Positions 1-9,633 of a stretch of 49,660 nucleotides of DNA are shown one piece after another. Origin of the DNA: Endozoicomonas numazuensis (lineage in GTDB: Bacteria; Pseudomonadota; Gammaproteobacteria; Pseudomonadales; Endozoicomonadaceae); the NCBI RefSeq assembly GCF_000722635.1, contig NZ_JOKH01000010.1:126943-176602 (forward strand), in the 5' to 3' direction. Position numbers and translations under genes: made by a program. The number at the start of each line of letters is the position of its first letter. Position 1 is the stretch's first letter. The notes under the pieces were generated by a model. That model was given only the letters and a program-made list of their open reading frames with translations. It searched no databases and was not told the DNA's origin.

Positions 1-308
1 TGGAAGGACTCAACAGGTACTTGCAGGGATGGAAGAACTACTTCCGAGAAGTAGAAACCCGCACAGAGTTTGAACACTTTGACTGTTGGATAAGAAGGCG
101 GTTGCGAAGTCTGCTCTGGTATCAATGGAAGAGAAGCCCAAAGCGGTACAAGGAACTGCGAAAGCAGGGAATCAGTGACAAACTGACAAGGCAAACGGTA
201 GCTTCAGGAAAAGGACATTGGCGAGTGAGCCGGAGTCCTGCGTTACACATGGCGCTACCCAATAGTTGGTTTGATAAGTTAGGTTTAATCAGATTGTTGG
301 CCGCTTAA
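1..308 (+). CDS. Group II intron-encoded maturase/reverse transcriptase, C-terminal fragment
   Basis: This reading frame is open from the window edge (frame of base 3) and ends at base 308, so only the C-terminal 100 or so residues are visible. They match the maturase (domain X/GIIM) region of bacterial group II intron-encoded proteins: a W-K-N-Y-F segment, a run of W-I-R-R-R-L-R and W-Y-Q-W-K-R basic and aromatic residues, then G-H-W-R-V-S-R-S-P-A-L, a hallmark of the family. The stop codon is followed at once by intron domains V and VI, which is the expected layout for an ORF housed in domain IV. Whether the upstream reverse transcriptase domain is intact cannot be seen. Confidence 0.9.
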   Translation, partial: EGLNRYLQGWKNYFREVETRTEFEHFDCWIRRRLRSLLWYQWKRSPKRYKELRKQGISDKLTRQTVASGKGHWRVSRSPALHMALPNSWFDKLGLIRLLAA

Positions 309-388
309 CTGGCCGAAACGCCCAGTACGGACCCGTATGCTGGGTGTTGTGGGAGGAGCGTAGCCGTGAGGCTACGCCCTATCCCGAT
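309..388 (+). ncRNA. 3' end of group II intron 1 (domains V and VI)
   Basis: Directly after the maturase stop codon comes a compact hairpin (about 314-356), with cccagtacgg pairing to cgtatgctggg, that looks like catalytic domain V. It is followed by a second hairpin with GCGTAGCC and GGCTACGC arms around GTGA, as expected for domain VI. The intron should end at the AT of the cccgat sequence at 388, because the next base begins GTGTG, the consensus 5' end of another group II intron. The same 3' sequence recurs at 1003-1085. Confidence 0.8.
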
Positions 389-1085
389 GTGTGCCGAGCA
401 TGTCACACAGCTCGGGGGTGAAAGTCCCCTGTCCAGCCAGATGAGGGCGAAGGACTAGCGAAGCACAAGGTTTGTATCGTGAGATGCAGGCTGAAGGCAG
501 TGTGGAGCAAAACCGCGAGCCGACGAACAGAAACCAGATATGAGGCTGTCTGCGTGAGGACGAGTCAGCGTATGATGACGAAGTCCATACTCATCCGGAC
601 ACTCAGGCAGTAGATCTGGCGGTTGTGCGGCGAAGGCGGTGTGACTTACCTCGGGAGGTCTGTGTGGTGTCTGATATTTCGGACTGAGGCTATCGTAAGG
701 TGGCCTGATCGCCATACAGAAGTCAGCAGACGGCATAGTAGCTGGCGAATGTCAGTGAAGGCCTGAACGGTACAGAGTGGTGAATAGTTTCTGTTATTCG
801 ATACACCGGACGCAGACAAATCCAGCAAACACTGGAACTCATGCCAAGTGGTCACGGCGGAACCGGAGGCTGCGACGTTATGAGGGCTGAGGTTGTGTCG
901 GCATCACAGGATTACGAAAGCCCGACAAGCGATGCAAGCCTGATGGCACGCATCGCTCATCTCAATAACCTGAAGAAGGTTTGATCAGGTTGTTGGTCGC
1001 TTAACTGGCCGAAACGCCCAGTACGGACCCGTATGCTGTGGTGTTGTGGGAGGAGCGTAGCCGTGAGGCTACGCCCTATCCCGAT
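389..1085 (+). mobile_element. ORF-less group II intron (intron 2), 697 nt, joined directly to intron 1
   Basis: The segment starts with gtgtgccgag, fitting the GTGYG 5' boundary, and runs through about 550 nt of structured RNA sequence that fits domains I-IV. At 943 an ATG opens what looks like the start of an intron-encoded protein, but after 13 codons it hits a stop. The sequence then jumps to the last codons of the maturase (about 979-1005, near-identical to 280-308) and to the same domain V/VI sequence as intron 1, ending in cccgat at 1085. Almost the whole protein gene is therefore deleted while both RNA ends remain. Domain V differs from intron 1 by one inserted T (gctgtgg against gctggg), which would bulge the lower stem. 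Confidence 0.75.
943..984 (+). pseudogene. Remnant start of the deleted intron 2 maturase gene
   Basis: An ATG at 943 gives 13 residues (MARIAHLNNLKKV) before a stop at 982-984. Its position, after the structured 5' RNA and right before the maturase C-terminal coding sequence, suggests that this is the native start of the intron-encoded protein, left behind after an internal deletion whose junction lies near 975-985. The call is inference from position; a 13-codon ORF has no statistical weight of its own. Confidence 0.45.
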
Positions 1086-1290
1086 CACCCCTGAAAGTTA
1101 GTCACTATAGCTTGAGATAACGTATGGGTTCCCACGCAGGAGTATGGGAACCAAGGCCGAAACTGCTATTTTTGAACCATGCCTGAATATGTGTGAAGAC
1201 ACTGGTCTATCGGGAGCCGGATGCGGTAGTTCCGCACGTCCGGTTCTGAGGAGGGGCCTGCTTGGGTCACTGGGCAGGTCTACTCACCCT
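1086..1290 (+). mobile_element. 3' part of a third, different group II intron
   Basis: At about 1213-1247 there is a clear domain V: gagccggatgcg, a short loop, then cgcacgtccggttc. A domain VI-like stem (gcctgctt / gggcaggtc) ending near ctactcac follows at about 1250-1289. This domain V has the common GAGCCG...CGGTTC form and is unlike that of introns 1 and 2, so it belongs to another intron class. Only the 3' portion is present between intron 2 and about 1290; the 5' part may lie left of the window. One reading is that introns 1 and 2 inserted into this older intron. A palindromic repeat sits inside it at 1121-1152. Confidence 0.65.
1121..1152 (+). repeat. Palindromic repeat, copy 1 (inside intron 3 remnant)
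   Basis: The sequence cgtatgggttcccacgcagg continues into agtatgggaacc, so GGTTCCCA pairs with TGGGAACC around a 10-nt loop. A second, diverged copy at 2054-2086 shares cgtatg..ttcccacgc.ggag. Dispersed palindromes of this kind are common REP-like elements in gammaproteobacteria; the family name is not certain from sequence alone. Confidence 0.6.
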
Positions 1291-1359
1291 AAACCCCGTT
1301 ACTGGTTGTTGGTCTAACATGTGCTGGATGTATTTGTATTCGATTGAGGAGAGGTCTTT

Positions 1360-1914
1360 GTGAAGTTGCGGTGGGTACTTTTTTTGGGTTCTCTGGTGCT
1401 GGGTCAGGTTGTGTTGGCTGCGCAGGAGAAGAAGGGTGAGCCTTATCGGCCGGCACATTCTGAGAAATGTGCTGAAGCGGGTTCTTACGAAATTCCGTGT
1501 GGAAACTTCATCTTGGCCAGTGTGTTGCTCTCAAAGCAGTATGACACAGTATCAAAGGCGGATGATGTGCGTGCGTCTTTTAGTGTTGCTACGCACCCGG
1601 GTGATCATCCGTTTCTAAGTCGCTTATCCAGGCGTTTGGGTTTTGAGGGTGTAGGGGAGGAGTCTCCTGAGAATCAGGTCGTGTTTAAGTGGGTTGAGAT
1701 GTCTGAGGGCGACAGGGCTGCCCTGGCCGAGAAGTTCAGTCGGCAGGCAAGCGATCAGAAGGGAATTCCGTTGACGGTAAGTTATCTTACTCGTTGCCTG
1801 GACTACTGGACGGACAAAGATGCCATTCATGATCAAAGGAGAGAGGATCCCACATTTGCTCAGGTGGCGGCACTTTGTGTGGCTGACAGCGGTTTGCTTG
1901 CGACTTCGAATTGA
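1360..1914 (+). CDS. Secreted or periplasmic protein of unknown function (184 aa)
   Basis: The GTG start at 1360 is preceded by a strong ribosome binding site (gaggagagg, 1346-1354). Residues 1-21 form a classical signal peptide: MKLR, a hydrophobic core (WVLFLGSLVLGQVVL), then an A-A cleavage region. The mature part is hydrophilic and has cysteines near residues 36, 46, 147 and 173, possibly forming disulfides after export. I recognise no domain. The gene stands alone between the intron debris and the convergent aceA, with no obvious operon partner. It begins about 70 bases after the end of the intron 3 remnant, so its native promoter may have been displaced. Confidence 0.65.
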   Translation: MKLRWVLFLGSLVLGQVVLAAQEKKGEPYRPAHSEKCAEAGSYEIPCGNFILASVLLSKQYDTVSKADDVRASFSVATHPGDHPFLSRLSRRLGFEGVGEESPENQVVFKWVEMSEGDRAALAEKFSRQASDQKGIPLTVSYLTRCLDYWTDKDAIHDQRREDPTFAQVAALCVADSGLLATSN

Positions 1915-2053
1915 ATTTAAAAAATTTGGCATGGTTCAAAAACCCCGTTTTTTAGTGAACACTTTCCAATTTTCCAGGGACGGGGTAGAAAGTACTGAAG
2001 CCCTTATCTCTTGGAGGTTCGAACGATGCAATTGATGTCTGCCTTGGCAGTCA

Positions 2054-2086
2054 CGTATGCATTCCCACGCGGGAGCGTAGGAACGA
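2054..2086 (+). repeat. Palindromic repeat, copy 2
   Basis: This is a diverged copy of the element at 1121-1152: cgtatgcattcccacgcggg followed by agcgtaggaacga. The arms cattccca and taggaacg pair imperfectly. It lies in the 310-bp gap between the secreted hypothetical gene and the end of aceA, together with a separate 12-bp inverted repeat and the aceA terminator. Confidence 0.55.
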
Positions 2087-2118
2087 GCCAATTTGGTGGG
2101 GGAAGTGGGTGTGGGGCA

Positions 2119-2160
2119 TGAAACAGCTCTCGATTTCACAAATTGATAAGAGCTGTTTCA
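2119..2160. other. Perfect 12-bp inverted repeat between convergent genes
   Basis: Arms tgaaacagctct (2119-2130) and agagctgtttca (2149-2160) pair perfectly around an 18-nt loop. The plus-strand side is followed by aggtttaaaa rather than a T run, so it is not a canonical intrinsic terminator. It could still act as an RNA-stabilising or bidirectional termination structure between the convergent genes. Confidence 0.5.
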
Positions 2161-2165
2161 AGGTT

Positions 2166-2198
2166 TAAAAAAGTGGGAAAACTACAAAATTTCCCACT
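2166..2198 (-). terminator. Rho-independent terminator of aceA
   Basis: On the minus strand agtgggaaat and ttttcccact form a stem around a short loop and are followed by a run of T. This lies about 27 bases beyond the aceA stop codon and fits a classical intrinsic terminator. Confidence 0.8.
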
Positions 2199-2224
2199 GT
2201 CAGGTGCCAACCGATAAGAGGGGG

Positions 2225-3496
2225 TTATCGGTTTTTCTGAATTACGTGTGTGATGTGGTCAAAGTACCCTGTGCCTACCTCTTTCTGGGGGCATACAAAG
2301 GTATAACCTCGTTCATACGCAGCCTGTTCGGGTTGCTGAACCATTTCTGCGTAATGTTTCATGCCTTGTCCCTGGCTGTAGTGATAGGCCAGATCGAACA
2401 TGTTGTGCCACATGCTATGAATGCCTGCCAGCGTGATGAACTGGAATTTGTAGCCCATATCACTCAGTTCATCCTGGAATCGGGCGATGGTTTTGTCGTC
2501 CATGTTCTTTTTCCAGTTAAAGGATGAAGAGCAGTTGTACGCCAGTAACTGGTCTGGGTGTTCGGAGCGAATAGCCTGGGCAAAGGTTCTGGCCTCATCC
2601 AGGTCTGGTGTTGCTGATTCGTACCAGAGCAGGTCGGCAAAAGGTGCATAAGCCATACCTCTTGCAATAGCCTGCTCAATACCTTTGCGGGTACGGTAGA
2701 AACCTTCTTTGGTTCTCTCTCCGGTCATAAAGGGTCTGTCGTAGTCATCAATATCCGAGGTAATTAAATCGGCAGTACTGGCATCTGTTCTTGCCATCAA
2801 TAATGTGGGGACCCCTGCCACGTCGGCCGCCAGTCGAGCAGAAATCAATTTGTCGACAGCTTCCTGGGTAGGTACAAGAACTTTACCGCCCATGTGGCCG
2901 CACTTTTTGACAGAAGCCAGCTGATCTTCAAAATGAATGCCTGCAGCGCCAGCTTCGATCATGCTTTTCATCAGTTCATAAGTGTTACGAACACCACCAA
3001 AGCCATCTTCACCGTCGGCGATAATAGGGGCAAACATGTCTGTGTAACCTTCATCGCCGGGACCCATACCGTTTTTCCATTGAATCTGGTCGGCTCTCAT
3101 GAAGCTATTGTTCATTCTTTCTATTAATGCTGGAACAGAGTCTACCGGGTAAAGTGATTGGTCCGGATACATAGAGCTGGCTGAGTTATTGTCAGCGGCT
3201 ACTTGCCAGCCTGACAGGTACACCGCTTCCAGTCCGGCTTTTACTTGTTGCAGAGCCTGGCCACCTGTGAGTGCGCCAAGGCTGTTTACGTACCCCTTGC
3301 GAGACTGATTTTCGTAGAGTAATGCCCAGAGCTTGTCTGCTCCCATCTGTGCAAAGGTATTTTCTACCTTGATGGAACCGCGCAGACGAACGACATCCTC
3401 AGCTTTGTAGGTGCGTTTTACATTGGCCCAACGAGGATTTTCTGACCAGTCCTGTTCAATGCGGGCAATTTCTTCAGCGCGATTATAAGTAGACAT
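2225..3496 (-). CDS. aceA: Isocitrate lyase
   Basis: Isocitrate lyase cleaves isocitrate to glyoxylate and succinate, the first step of the glyoxylate shunt in the cytoplasm. The 423-residue product carries the family signature K-K-C-G-H-M-G-G-K, with the catalytic cysteine at residue 199, plus the N-terminal E-R..R..NPRW-type region and the G-G-Q-A-L-Q-Q-V segment. I chose the ATG at 3496, not the upstream in-frame ATG at 3535, because aggagaggcg sits just before it and MSTYNRAEE fits the family N-terminus. The length is close to the usual 430. A LysR regulator is divergently transcribed from the shared 225-bp intergenic region, and malate synthase G, the second shunt enzyme, is 1.7 kb away. 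Confidence 0.97.
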   Translation of the reverse strand: MSTYNRAEEIARIEQDWSENPRWANVKRTYKAEDVVRLRGSIKVENTFAQMGADKLWALLYENQSRKGYVNSLGALTGGQALQQVKAGLEAVYLSGWQVAADNNSASSMYPDQSLYPVDSVPALIERMNNSFMRADQIQWKNGMGPGDEGYTDMFAPIIADGEDGFGGVRNTYELMKSMIEAGAAGIHFEDQLASVKKCGHMGGKVLVPTQEAVDKLISARLAADVAGVPTLLMARTDASTADLITSDIDDYDRPFMTGERTKEGFYRTRKGIEQAIARGMAYAPFADLLWYESATPDLDEARTFAQAIRSEHPDQLLAYNCSSSFNWKKNMDDKTIARFQDELSDMGYKFQFITLAGIHSMWHNMFDLAYHYSQGQGMKHYAEMVQQPEQAAYERGYTFVCPQKEVGTGYFDHITHVIQKNR

Positions 3497-3555
3497 TGTA
3501 TCGCCTCTCCTGAAATTCAAACGGTTGTTTGTCAAGGCAGTTTCAATCTATAACA

Positions 3556-3587
3556 AAAGATAACAAGCCTGATAATTTATTATCTTT
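3556..3587. promoter_or_regulatory. Inverted repeat in the aceA-LysR divergent promoter region
   Basis: AAAGATAA (3556-3563) and TTATCTTT (3580-3587) are perfect inverted 8-mers with a 16-bp AT-rich spacer, located 60 bp upstream of the aceA start. Position and symmetry fit an operator or a LysR-type binding site (T-N11-A cores are present), but binding by the adjacent regulator is only inferred. Confidence 0.45.
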
Positions 3588-3639
3588 ATGATGGTTATTT
3601 CGAAGATGAATCTCATTCTCTTTGACTGAAGTGTGAAAT

Positions 3640-3659
3640 AATCAAACACCTGTTTGATT
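3640..3659. promoter_or_regulatory. Short perfect palindrome upstream of the LysR gene
   Basis: AATCAAAC-ACCT-GTTTGATT is a perfect 8-bp palindrome with a 4-bp centre, 63 bp before the start of the LysR regulator. It is a good candidate for a protein-binding operator or an autoregulatory site. Confidence 0.45.
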
Positions 3660-3721
3660 TGGGTTCTGCTTATCTCTATTCTTGGGTTTCTAGCGACCCG
3701 CTTCAGGACGTGAATAAAAAT

Positions 3722-4654
3722 ATGAACTTGGCTCGTGTTGATCTGAACCTGCTGGTTTATCTGGACGTGCTTCTGCGAGAAAGAAGCGTTACAAAAGCTG
3801 CTGAGCAGTTGGGTATTACCCAGCCTGCCATGAGTAACGGATTGAAAAGGCTCAGGAGTTTGTTTAATGATCCTCTGCTGGTGAGGACCAGTGAAGGTAT
3901 GTCCCCTACTGAAAGAGCATTGGCCCTGAAACCTCAGATTGCTGATGCTCTGAAGCTGCTCGAACAGGCAGTCCTGCCCAGAGATGCCTTTAATCCGGGA
4001 GAGAGTTCCCGGGTGTTTCGCGTTATGGCCAGTGACTACTCAGAGTCGACCTTGATTCCTCTGGTGTTGAAACGATTAAGGGCTGAAGCGCCAGGTATCA
4101 CACTGGATATCCTTACCCCTAGTGATGTGACTTTTCATGATGTTGAACACGGTCGTGTTGATATGGCGATCAACCGTTTCAGGAATATGCCTCAGTCCTT
4201 TCATCAATCATTAATCTGGGAAGACTCTTTTTCCTGTGTTCTGAGTCGGGATAATCCTATTATTGAAAACTTCACATTGGAGAACTACCTGTCAGCTCAA
4301 CATATATGGGCCAGTAAAACAGGTATGGGAGTGGGGGTAGGTATTGACCCGAAAGATGTTCAGCAGTTGGGTTGGGTTGATGAAGCGCTGTCTGCTCTCG
4401 GTTGTAAGCGAGAGATAAGGGTGTTGACCCGGCACTATCAGGTAGCCATGCTACTGTCCTCACAGAATGATTTGATAGCAACACTTCCCAGCCGGCTGGC
4501 TGAACAGCATCAGCATCGAGAACAGTTGGTGGTATTACCGCCTCCTTTTGAAATTAAGCCTATCCAGTTACGTATGGCCTGGAGCCCACTGCTGCATCAT
4601 GATGCAGGGCATAACTGGCTCAGGCAGGTAATAAAAGCAGAGGCGTCTGTTTAG
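3722..4654 (+). CDS. LysR-family transcriptional regulator
   Basis: The 310-residue protein has the LysR layout: an N-terminal winged helix-turn-helix (V-D-L-N-L-L-V-Y-L-D, then R-S-V-T-K-A-A-E-Q-L-G-I-T-Q-P-A-M-S and R-L-R-x-L-F-N-D-P-L-L-V-R) and a C-terminal effector-binding domain from about residue 90. The first residues resemble the NodD/SyrM-type subgroup. I chose the ATG at 3722 because family members begin a few residues before V-D-L-N-L; the frame extends upstream to 3659 without a ribosome binding site. It is divergent from aceA and near glcB, so regulation of the glyoxylate shunt is a reasonable guess, not shown. Confidence 0.9.
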   Translation: MNLARVDLNLLVYLDVLLRERSVTKAAEQLGITQPAMSNGLKRLRSLFNDPLLVRTSEGMSPTERALALKPQIADALKLLEQAVLPRDAFNPGESSRVFRVMASDYSESTLIPLVLKRLRAEAPGITLDILTPSDVTFHDVEHGRVDMAINRFRNMPQSFHQSLIWEDSFSCVLSRDNPIIENFTLENYLSAQHIWASKTGMGVGVGIDPKDVQQLGWVDEALSALGCKREIRVLTRHYQVAMLLSSQNDLIATLPSRLAEQHQHREQLVVLPPPFEIKPIQLRMAWSPLLHHDAGHNWLRQVIKAEASV

Positions 4655-4860
4655 TTGTCCATTCGGTTAGCTGTGCCTGTATGATAATGGGTGTTATCTT
4701 GTGTGAAAATGGTTGTGAAAGGGTGTAGAAAATAGTGTTCACAAATGTTAATCTCTGGTTGTACTTGAGCGATAACGCATAGCCTGGTGCTCTGCCTGTT
4801 TGTCGATGTTTAGCAGTCTTGGTCATACCCATACAAGATCCACCGGAAGGTAGAATAAAA

Positions 4861-4992
4861 ATGAACTGGTTAACACAACTGAACACAGAACATACTTTGT
4901 ACGAAGTAGCTGAAGAATGTATTGAGAACATGTCTGAAAGCTACTACATGCTTATTGCTGAGCAGAAGCAGGAATCTCATCCGGACGATTGA
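4861..4992 (+). CDS. Small acidic protein, 43 aa, unknown
   Basis: ATG at 4861 is preceded by ggaagg about 8 nt upstream, and the frame ends at TGA 4990-4992. The product starts MNWLTQLNTEHTLYEVAEE and is acidic, with an amphipathic helical look (E-E-C-I-E-N-M, Y-Y-M-L-I-A-E-Q). An intrinsic terminator follows 16 bp later, so the unit has a start site, a frame and a stop of its own. The 206 bp in front (4655-4860) hold no other convincing gene and probably carry its promoter. Function unknown. Confidence 0.55.
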   Translation: MNWLTQLNTEHTLYEVAEECIENMSESYYMLIAEQKQESHPDD

Positions 4993-5007
4993 GATACAGA
5001 GTTCTAG

Positions 5008-5033
5008 AAAGCCGCCATTGTGCGGCTTTTTTT
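5008..5033 (+). terminator. Rho-independent terminator after the 43-aa ORF
   Basis: aaagccgc and gcggcttt form an 8-bp stem with a 6-nt loop, followed by a run of T. It separates the small ORF from glcB. Confidence 0.85.
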
Positions 5034-5207
5034 ATGCATAAATTCTGTGAATGTTTGTTATTTATTCAGAGAATGTCGTATATAAGTGAGTTGAATTGGT
5101 CATCCATTTCCGGTTCAAAGAGAATAGTGTCAGTCTTGAACCGCCTTTTCATCCTTTCGAAGACTGGTGGTTTGTTCCAAGAATAACAGCGTATAGAAGG
5201 AAGGCAC

Positions 5208-7400
5208 ATGGCTGATCGTATCCAGATCGGAGGTTTGCAGATTGCAGCCCCTATCCATAATCTGTTAGTTGAAGCTATTGAGGGCATTGGAGTGACTCCA
5301 GAAGCTTTCTGGTCAGGCTTTGAGCGTGTTCTGGATGAGTGCGTTGTTGAGAACAGAGCTTTGCTGGAGAGGCGAGAAGCTCTGCAAGGTCGAATTGATC
5401 AGTGGCATAAAGAGCATAAGCAACAGCCCCGTGATCCTTCTGCCTATAAACAGTTCCTGTTTGAGATTGGTTACCTGCAGCCTGAAGGGGAAGACTTTCA
5501 GATCACGACAGAGAATGTTGATACTGAGATCGCATCCCAGGCTGGGCCGCAGCTGGTTGTCCCGGTAATGAATGCCCGCTTTGCTTTGAATGCAGCAAAT
5601 GCCCGCTGGGGAAGCCTTTACGATGCTCTGTATGGTACCGATGCTATTTCGGAAAGTGATGGAGCTGAGCGTGGTAAGGGCTATAACCCTGTTCGAGGTC
5701 AAAAAGTCATCGCATTTGGCAAGGCGTTGCTCAACCAGGCAGCTCCTCTGGTGAAGGGTAATCATTCCAAGGTAACAGGGTATGCTGTCAAAGAGGGGAA
5801 GCTGGCTCTCTCTCTGGAAGACGGTAGCGTTACTGCTCTGGCTCAATCTGAAAAGTTTGTGGGATATACCGGCAATGAAAATGATCCTGCTGCTGTCCTG
5901 ATCAAAAATAATGGGCTGCATATTGAGATTCAAATTGACCGTAAGTCACCTATTGGTAAGACCGATTCGGCAGGGGTGAAAGATCTGGTTGTAGAAGCTG
6001 CCCTGACAACCATTATGGATTGTGAGGATTCCGTGGCAGCTGTAGATGCAGAAGATAAAGCGCTGGTTTATCAAAATTGGCTCGGTTTAATGAAAGCTGA
6101 TTTGCAGGAAACTTTCACTAAGGGTGATAAAACCTTAACCCGTCAGCTGGTGGCTGATCGCAGTTACACATCTCCTGCAGGTAGAGAGTTTTCATTACAT
6201 GGCCGCAGTCTTATGTTTGTTCGAAATGTCGGTCACCTGATGACAACAGATGCAGTTCTGGATCGTGAGGGGAATGAAATTCCGGAAGGTATTATGGATG
6301 GTATGTTTACTTCCATGATCGCCATGCACGACCTGAAAAAGCAGGAAGGTCTCAGAAACTCCCGCACCGGCAGTGTTTATATTGTTAAGCCAAAAATGCA
6401 TGGGCCGGAAGAGGTGATTTTCACCGATAAGTTGTTTGGCAGGATTGAAGATGTTCTGGGTCTTGAGCGAAATACCTTGAAGGTAGGCATAATGGACGAG
6501 GAGCGTCGTACTTCTGTCAACCTCAAAGCCTGTATCCGAGCTGCCAGAGATCGTGTGGTCTTTATTAATACAGGCTTTCTTGATCGTACCGGTGACGAAA
6601 TACACACCAGTATGGAAGCCGGTCCAATGATTCCAAAAGGTGAAATGAAGCAGTCTGCCTGGATCCATGCCTATGAAGATCAGAATGTTGAGGTGGGTCT
6701 TGATTGTGGTCTGGCCGGTCGTGCTCAGATTGGTAAAGGTATGTGGGCGATGCCGGATGAAATGGCCAAGATGCTGGCGACTAAAATCGGTCATCCACAG
6801 TCCGGAGCAAATACAGCGTGGGTGCCTTCGCCGAATGCTGCAACGTTGCACACTACTCATTATCATTCCGTAAGCGTAACCGAAGTTCAGGAGTCTGTAG
6901 CTGAGCGTCAGAGAGCCAGTCTGGATGATCTTTTGAGTATTCCCCTTCTTGAGAATGCAGGGCTGCAAGATGTCTCTTCGCTGGCTAAAGAGACTGTTCA
7001 GCAGGAGTTGGATAATAATGCTCAGAGTATTCTAGGGTATGTCGTGCGTTGGGTAGAGCAGGGTATAGGTTGTTCCAAAGTGCCTGATATACATTATGTG
7101 GGTCTGATGGAAGATCGTGCGACGTTACGAATCTCCAGTCAGCATATGGCAAATTGGTTGAGACATGGTATCTGTTCTCAAGATCAAGTTATGGATGCCA
7201 TGAAACGTATGGCAAAAGTTGTTGATGAACAAAATGCAGGTGATCCGGCTTATCGTTCTATGACTGCAGATTTTGATAGCAGTATTGCTTTTAAGGCGGC
7301 GTGTGATCTGGTTTTGAAGGGCTGTCAGCAGCCCAGTGGTTATACCGAGCCTGTATTGCATGAAAGAAGGCGGGAATTTAAAGCACGTATACAAGGATAG
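5208..7400 (+). CDS. glcB: Malate synthase G
   Basis: Malate synthase G condenses glyoxylate with acetyl-CoA to malate, completing the glyoxylate shunt begun by AceA. The product is 730 residues, the typical G-isoform length (about 720). Visible family features include [24 protein letters not shown], the E-A-G-P-M-I-P-K-G stretch and the signature [17 protein letters not shown]. The start at 5208 follows a good ribosome binding site (gaaggaagg). The G isoform is usually not in an operon with aceA, and here too it is a separate unit bounded by terminators on both sides. Confidence 0.97.
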   Translation: MADRIQIGGLQIAAPIHNLLVEAIEGIGVTPEAFWSGFERVLDECVVENRALLERREALQGRIDQWHKEHKQQPRDPSAYKQFLFEIGYLQPEGEDFQITTENVDTEIASQAGPQLVVPVMNARFALNAANARWGSLYDALYGTDAISESDGAERGKGYNPVRGQKVIAFGKALLNQAAPLVKGNHSKVTGYAVKEGKLALSLEDGSVTALAQSEKFVGYTGNENDPAAVLIKNNGLHIEIQIDRKSPIGKTDSAGVKDLVVEAALTTIMDCEDSVAAVDAEDKALVYQNWLGLMKADLQETFTKGDKTLTRQLVADRSYTSPAGREFSLHGRSLMFVRNVGHLMTTDAVLDREGNEIPEGIMDGMFTSMIAMHDLKKQEGLRNSRTGSVYIVKPKMHGPEEVIFTDKLFGRIEDVLGLERNTLKVGIMDEERRTSVNLKACIRAARDRVVFINTGFLDRTGDEIHTSMEAGPMIPKGEMKQSAWIHAYEDQNVEVGLDCGLAGRAQIGKGMWAMPDEMAKMLATKIGHPQSGANTAWVPSPNAATLHTTHYHSVSVTEVQESVAERQRASLDDLLSIPLLENAGLQDVSSLAKETVQQELDNNAQSILGYVVRWVEQGIGCSKVPDIHYVGLMEDRATLRISSQHMANWLRHGICSQDQVMDAMKRMAKVVDEQNAGDPAYRSMTADFDSSIAFKAACDLVLKGCQQPSGYTEPVLHERRREFKARIQG

Positions 7401-7408
7401 AGCTTTGC

Positions 7409-7439
7409 AAAAAAGCCCTCAAATTGAGGGCTTTTTTTT
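7409..7439. terminator. Bidirectional intrinsic terminator between glcB and purB
   Basis: aaaagccctc and gagggctttt form a 10-bp stem flanked by A residues on the left and eight T residues on the right. It reads as a terminator on both strands and serves the convergent glcB and purB. Confidence 0.9.
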
Positions 7440-7458
7440 GGTTTTTCTTATTGTTCTA

Positions 7459-8841
<1,383 letters not shown>

Positions 8842-8906
8842 TTATGCTCGTAGAAAGGGCGCATCATACCGGAAAACCGGTCAGGATGCAGGGTGGATGA
8901 ATCGGT

Positions 8907-9554
8907 CTATAACTGGCTTAAGCCATTCAATAGTTTTTTTCGGCTGAGTAGCAGCTGCCATCGACTGCCGCCTGTCTGTCGCCAGAGAATGGCTGCACGA
9001 ATGCCTGCAAACAGGATGGCACGAATCTTATCGGCGTTACCCGGGTTTTGCAGGTGCCTGAGGTCGCCAGAGACTTGTACTCTTGTCTTGAACGTACTGA
9101 CGGTATCTAGATAGATACTGGCAAGGCTGGCAATGACATTCTCGTGAAGCATGCTGAAATGGTTGGCTTGTTCTTTGGTACGCTCCAGGCGCTGAGAAAT
9201 TTCAGACAGCATTTTACGATTGCGGGACAGTTTTCGTTCAAGATGGATCAGGGTTAGGGCATAGCGAACGGTGTCGGCCTGGATGGTATCGGCCTGACGT
9301 TGAAGGACGTCCTTTAGAATTTTTCTGCCAGTGAACAAATTGTGGTAGCCGTTATAGACATCCTCGACATTGTCGGGGGAGGTCACAAAGAGGCTGCTAA
9401 TCAGTGGTTCCAATTGGTCTTCGCTGATTTGCCCGCTTTTAGCCAGGCGTTCTACCAAGCCAGCAGCCTGAAAAATTGCTGACAGGGCTGCTGCCTGATC
9501 CTTTGCTGTGTATTGCACCTGAGTTTCTCTACCTCTTTTTCTCGCTATAGGCAT
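8907..9554 (-). CDS. hflD: HflD family protein (high frequency lysogenization protein homologue)
   Basis: At 215 residues the product matches HflD (E. coli 213 aa). It is a mostly alpha-helical, peripheral membrane protein known in E. coli for modulating phage lambda lysogeny through CII; its housekeeping role is not well defined. Supporting motifs are A-A-L-S-A-I-F-Q-A-A-x-L-V-E-x-L-A-K-x-G near the N-terminus, L-E-R-K-L-S-R-N-R in the middle and I-R-A-I-L-F-A-G-I-R-A-A-I-L-W-R-Q near the C-terminus. It lies between mnmA and purB, the standard order. Confidence 0.93.
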   Translation of the reverse strand: MPIARKRGRETQVQYTAKDQAAALSAIFQAAGLVERLAKSGQISEDQLEPLISSLFVTSPDNVEDVYNGYHNLFTGRKILKDVLQRQADTIQADTVRYALTLIHLERKLSRNRKMLSEISQRLERTKEQANHFSMLHENVIASLASIYLDTVSTFKTRVQVSGDLRHLQNPGNADKIRAILFAGIRAAILWRQTGGSRWQLLLSRKKLLNGLSQL

Positions 9555-9633
9555 TTGTGCTTTTCTCTATCCGGGAGGTTGCTGGGTCCCGGATGCGAAA
9601 GGGGTGGTTCAGCCTCAATGAGTCATTGATGGC

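Noticed and set aside
6195-6968. Minus-strand frame opposite glcB (257 codons)
   Set aside because: Antisense to a well-supported gene with no protein family resemblance.
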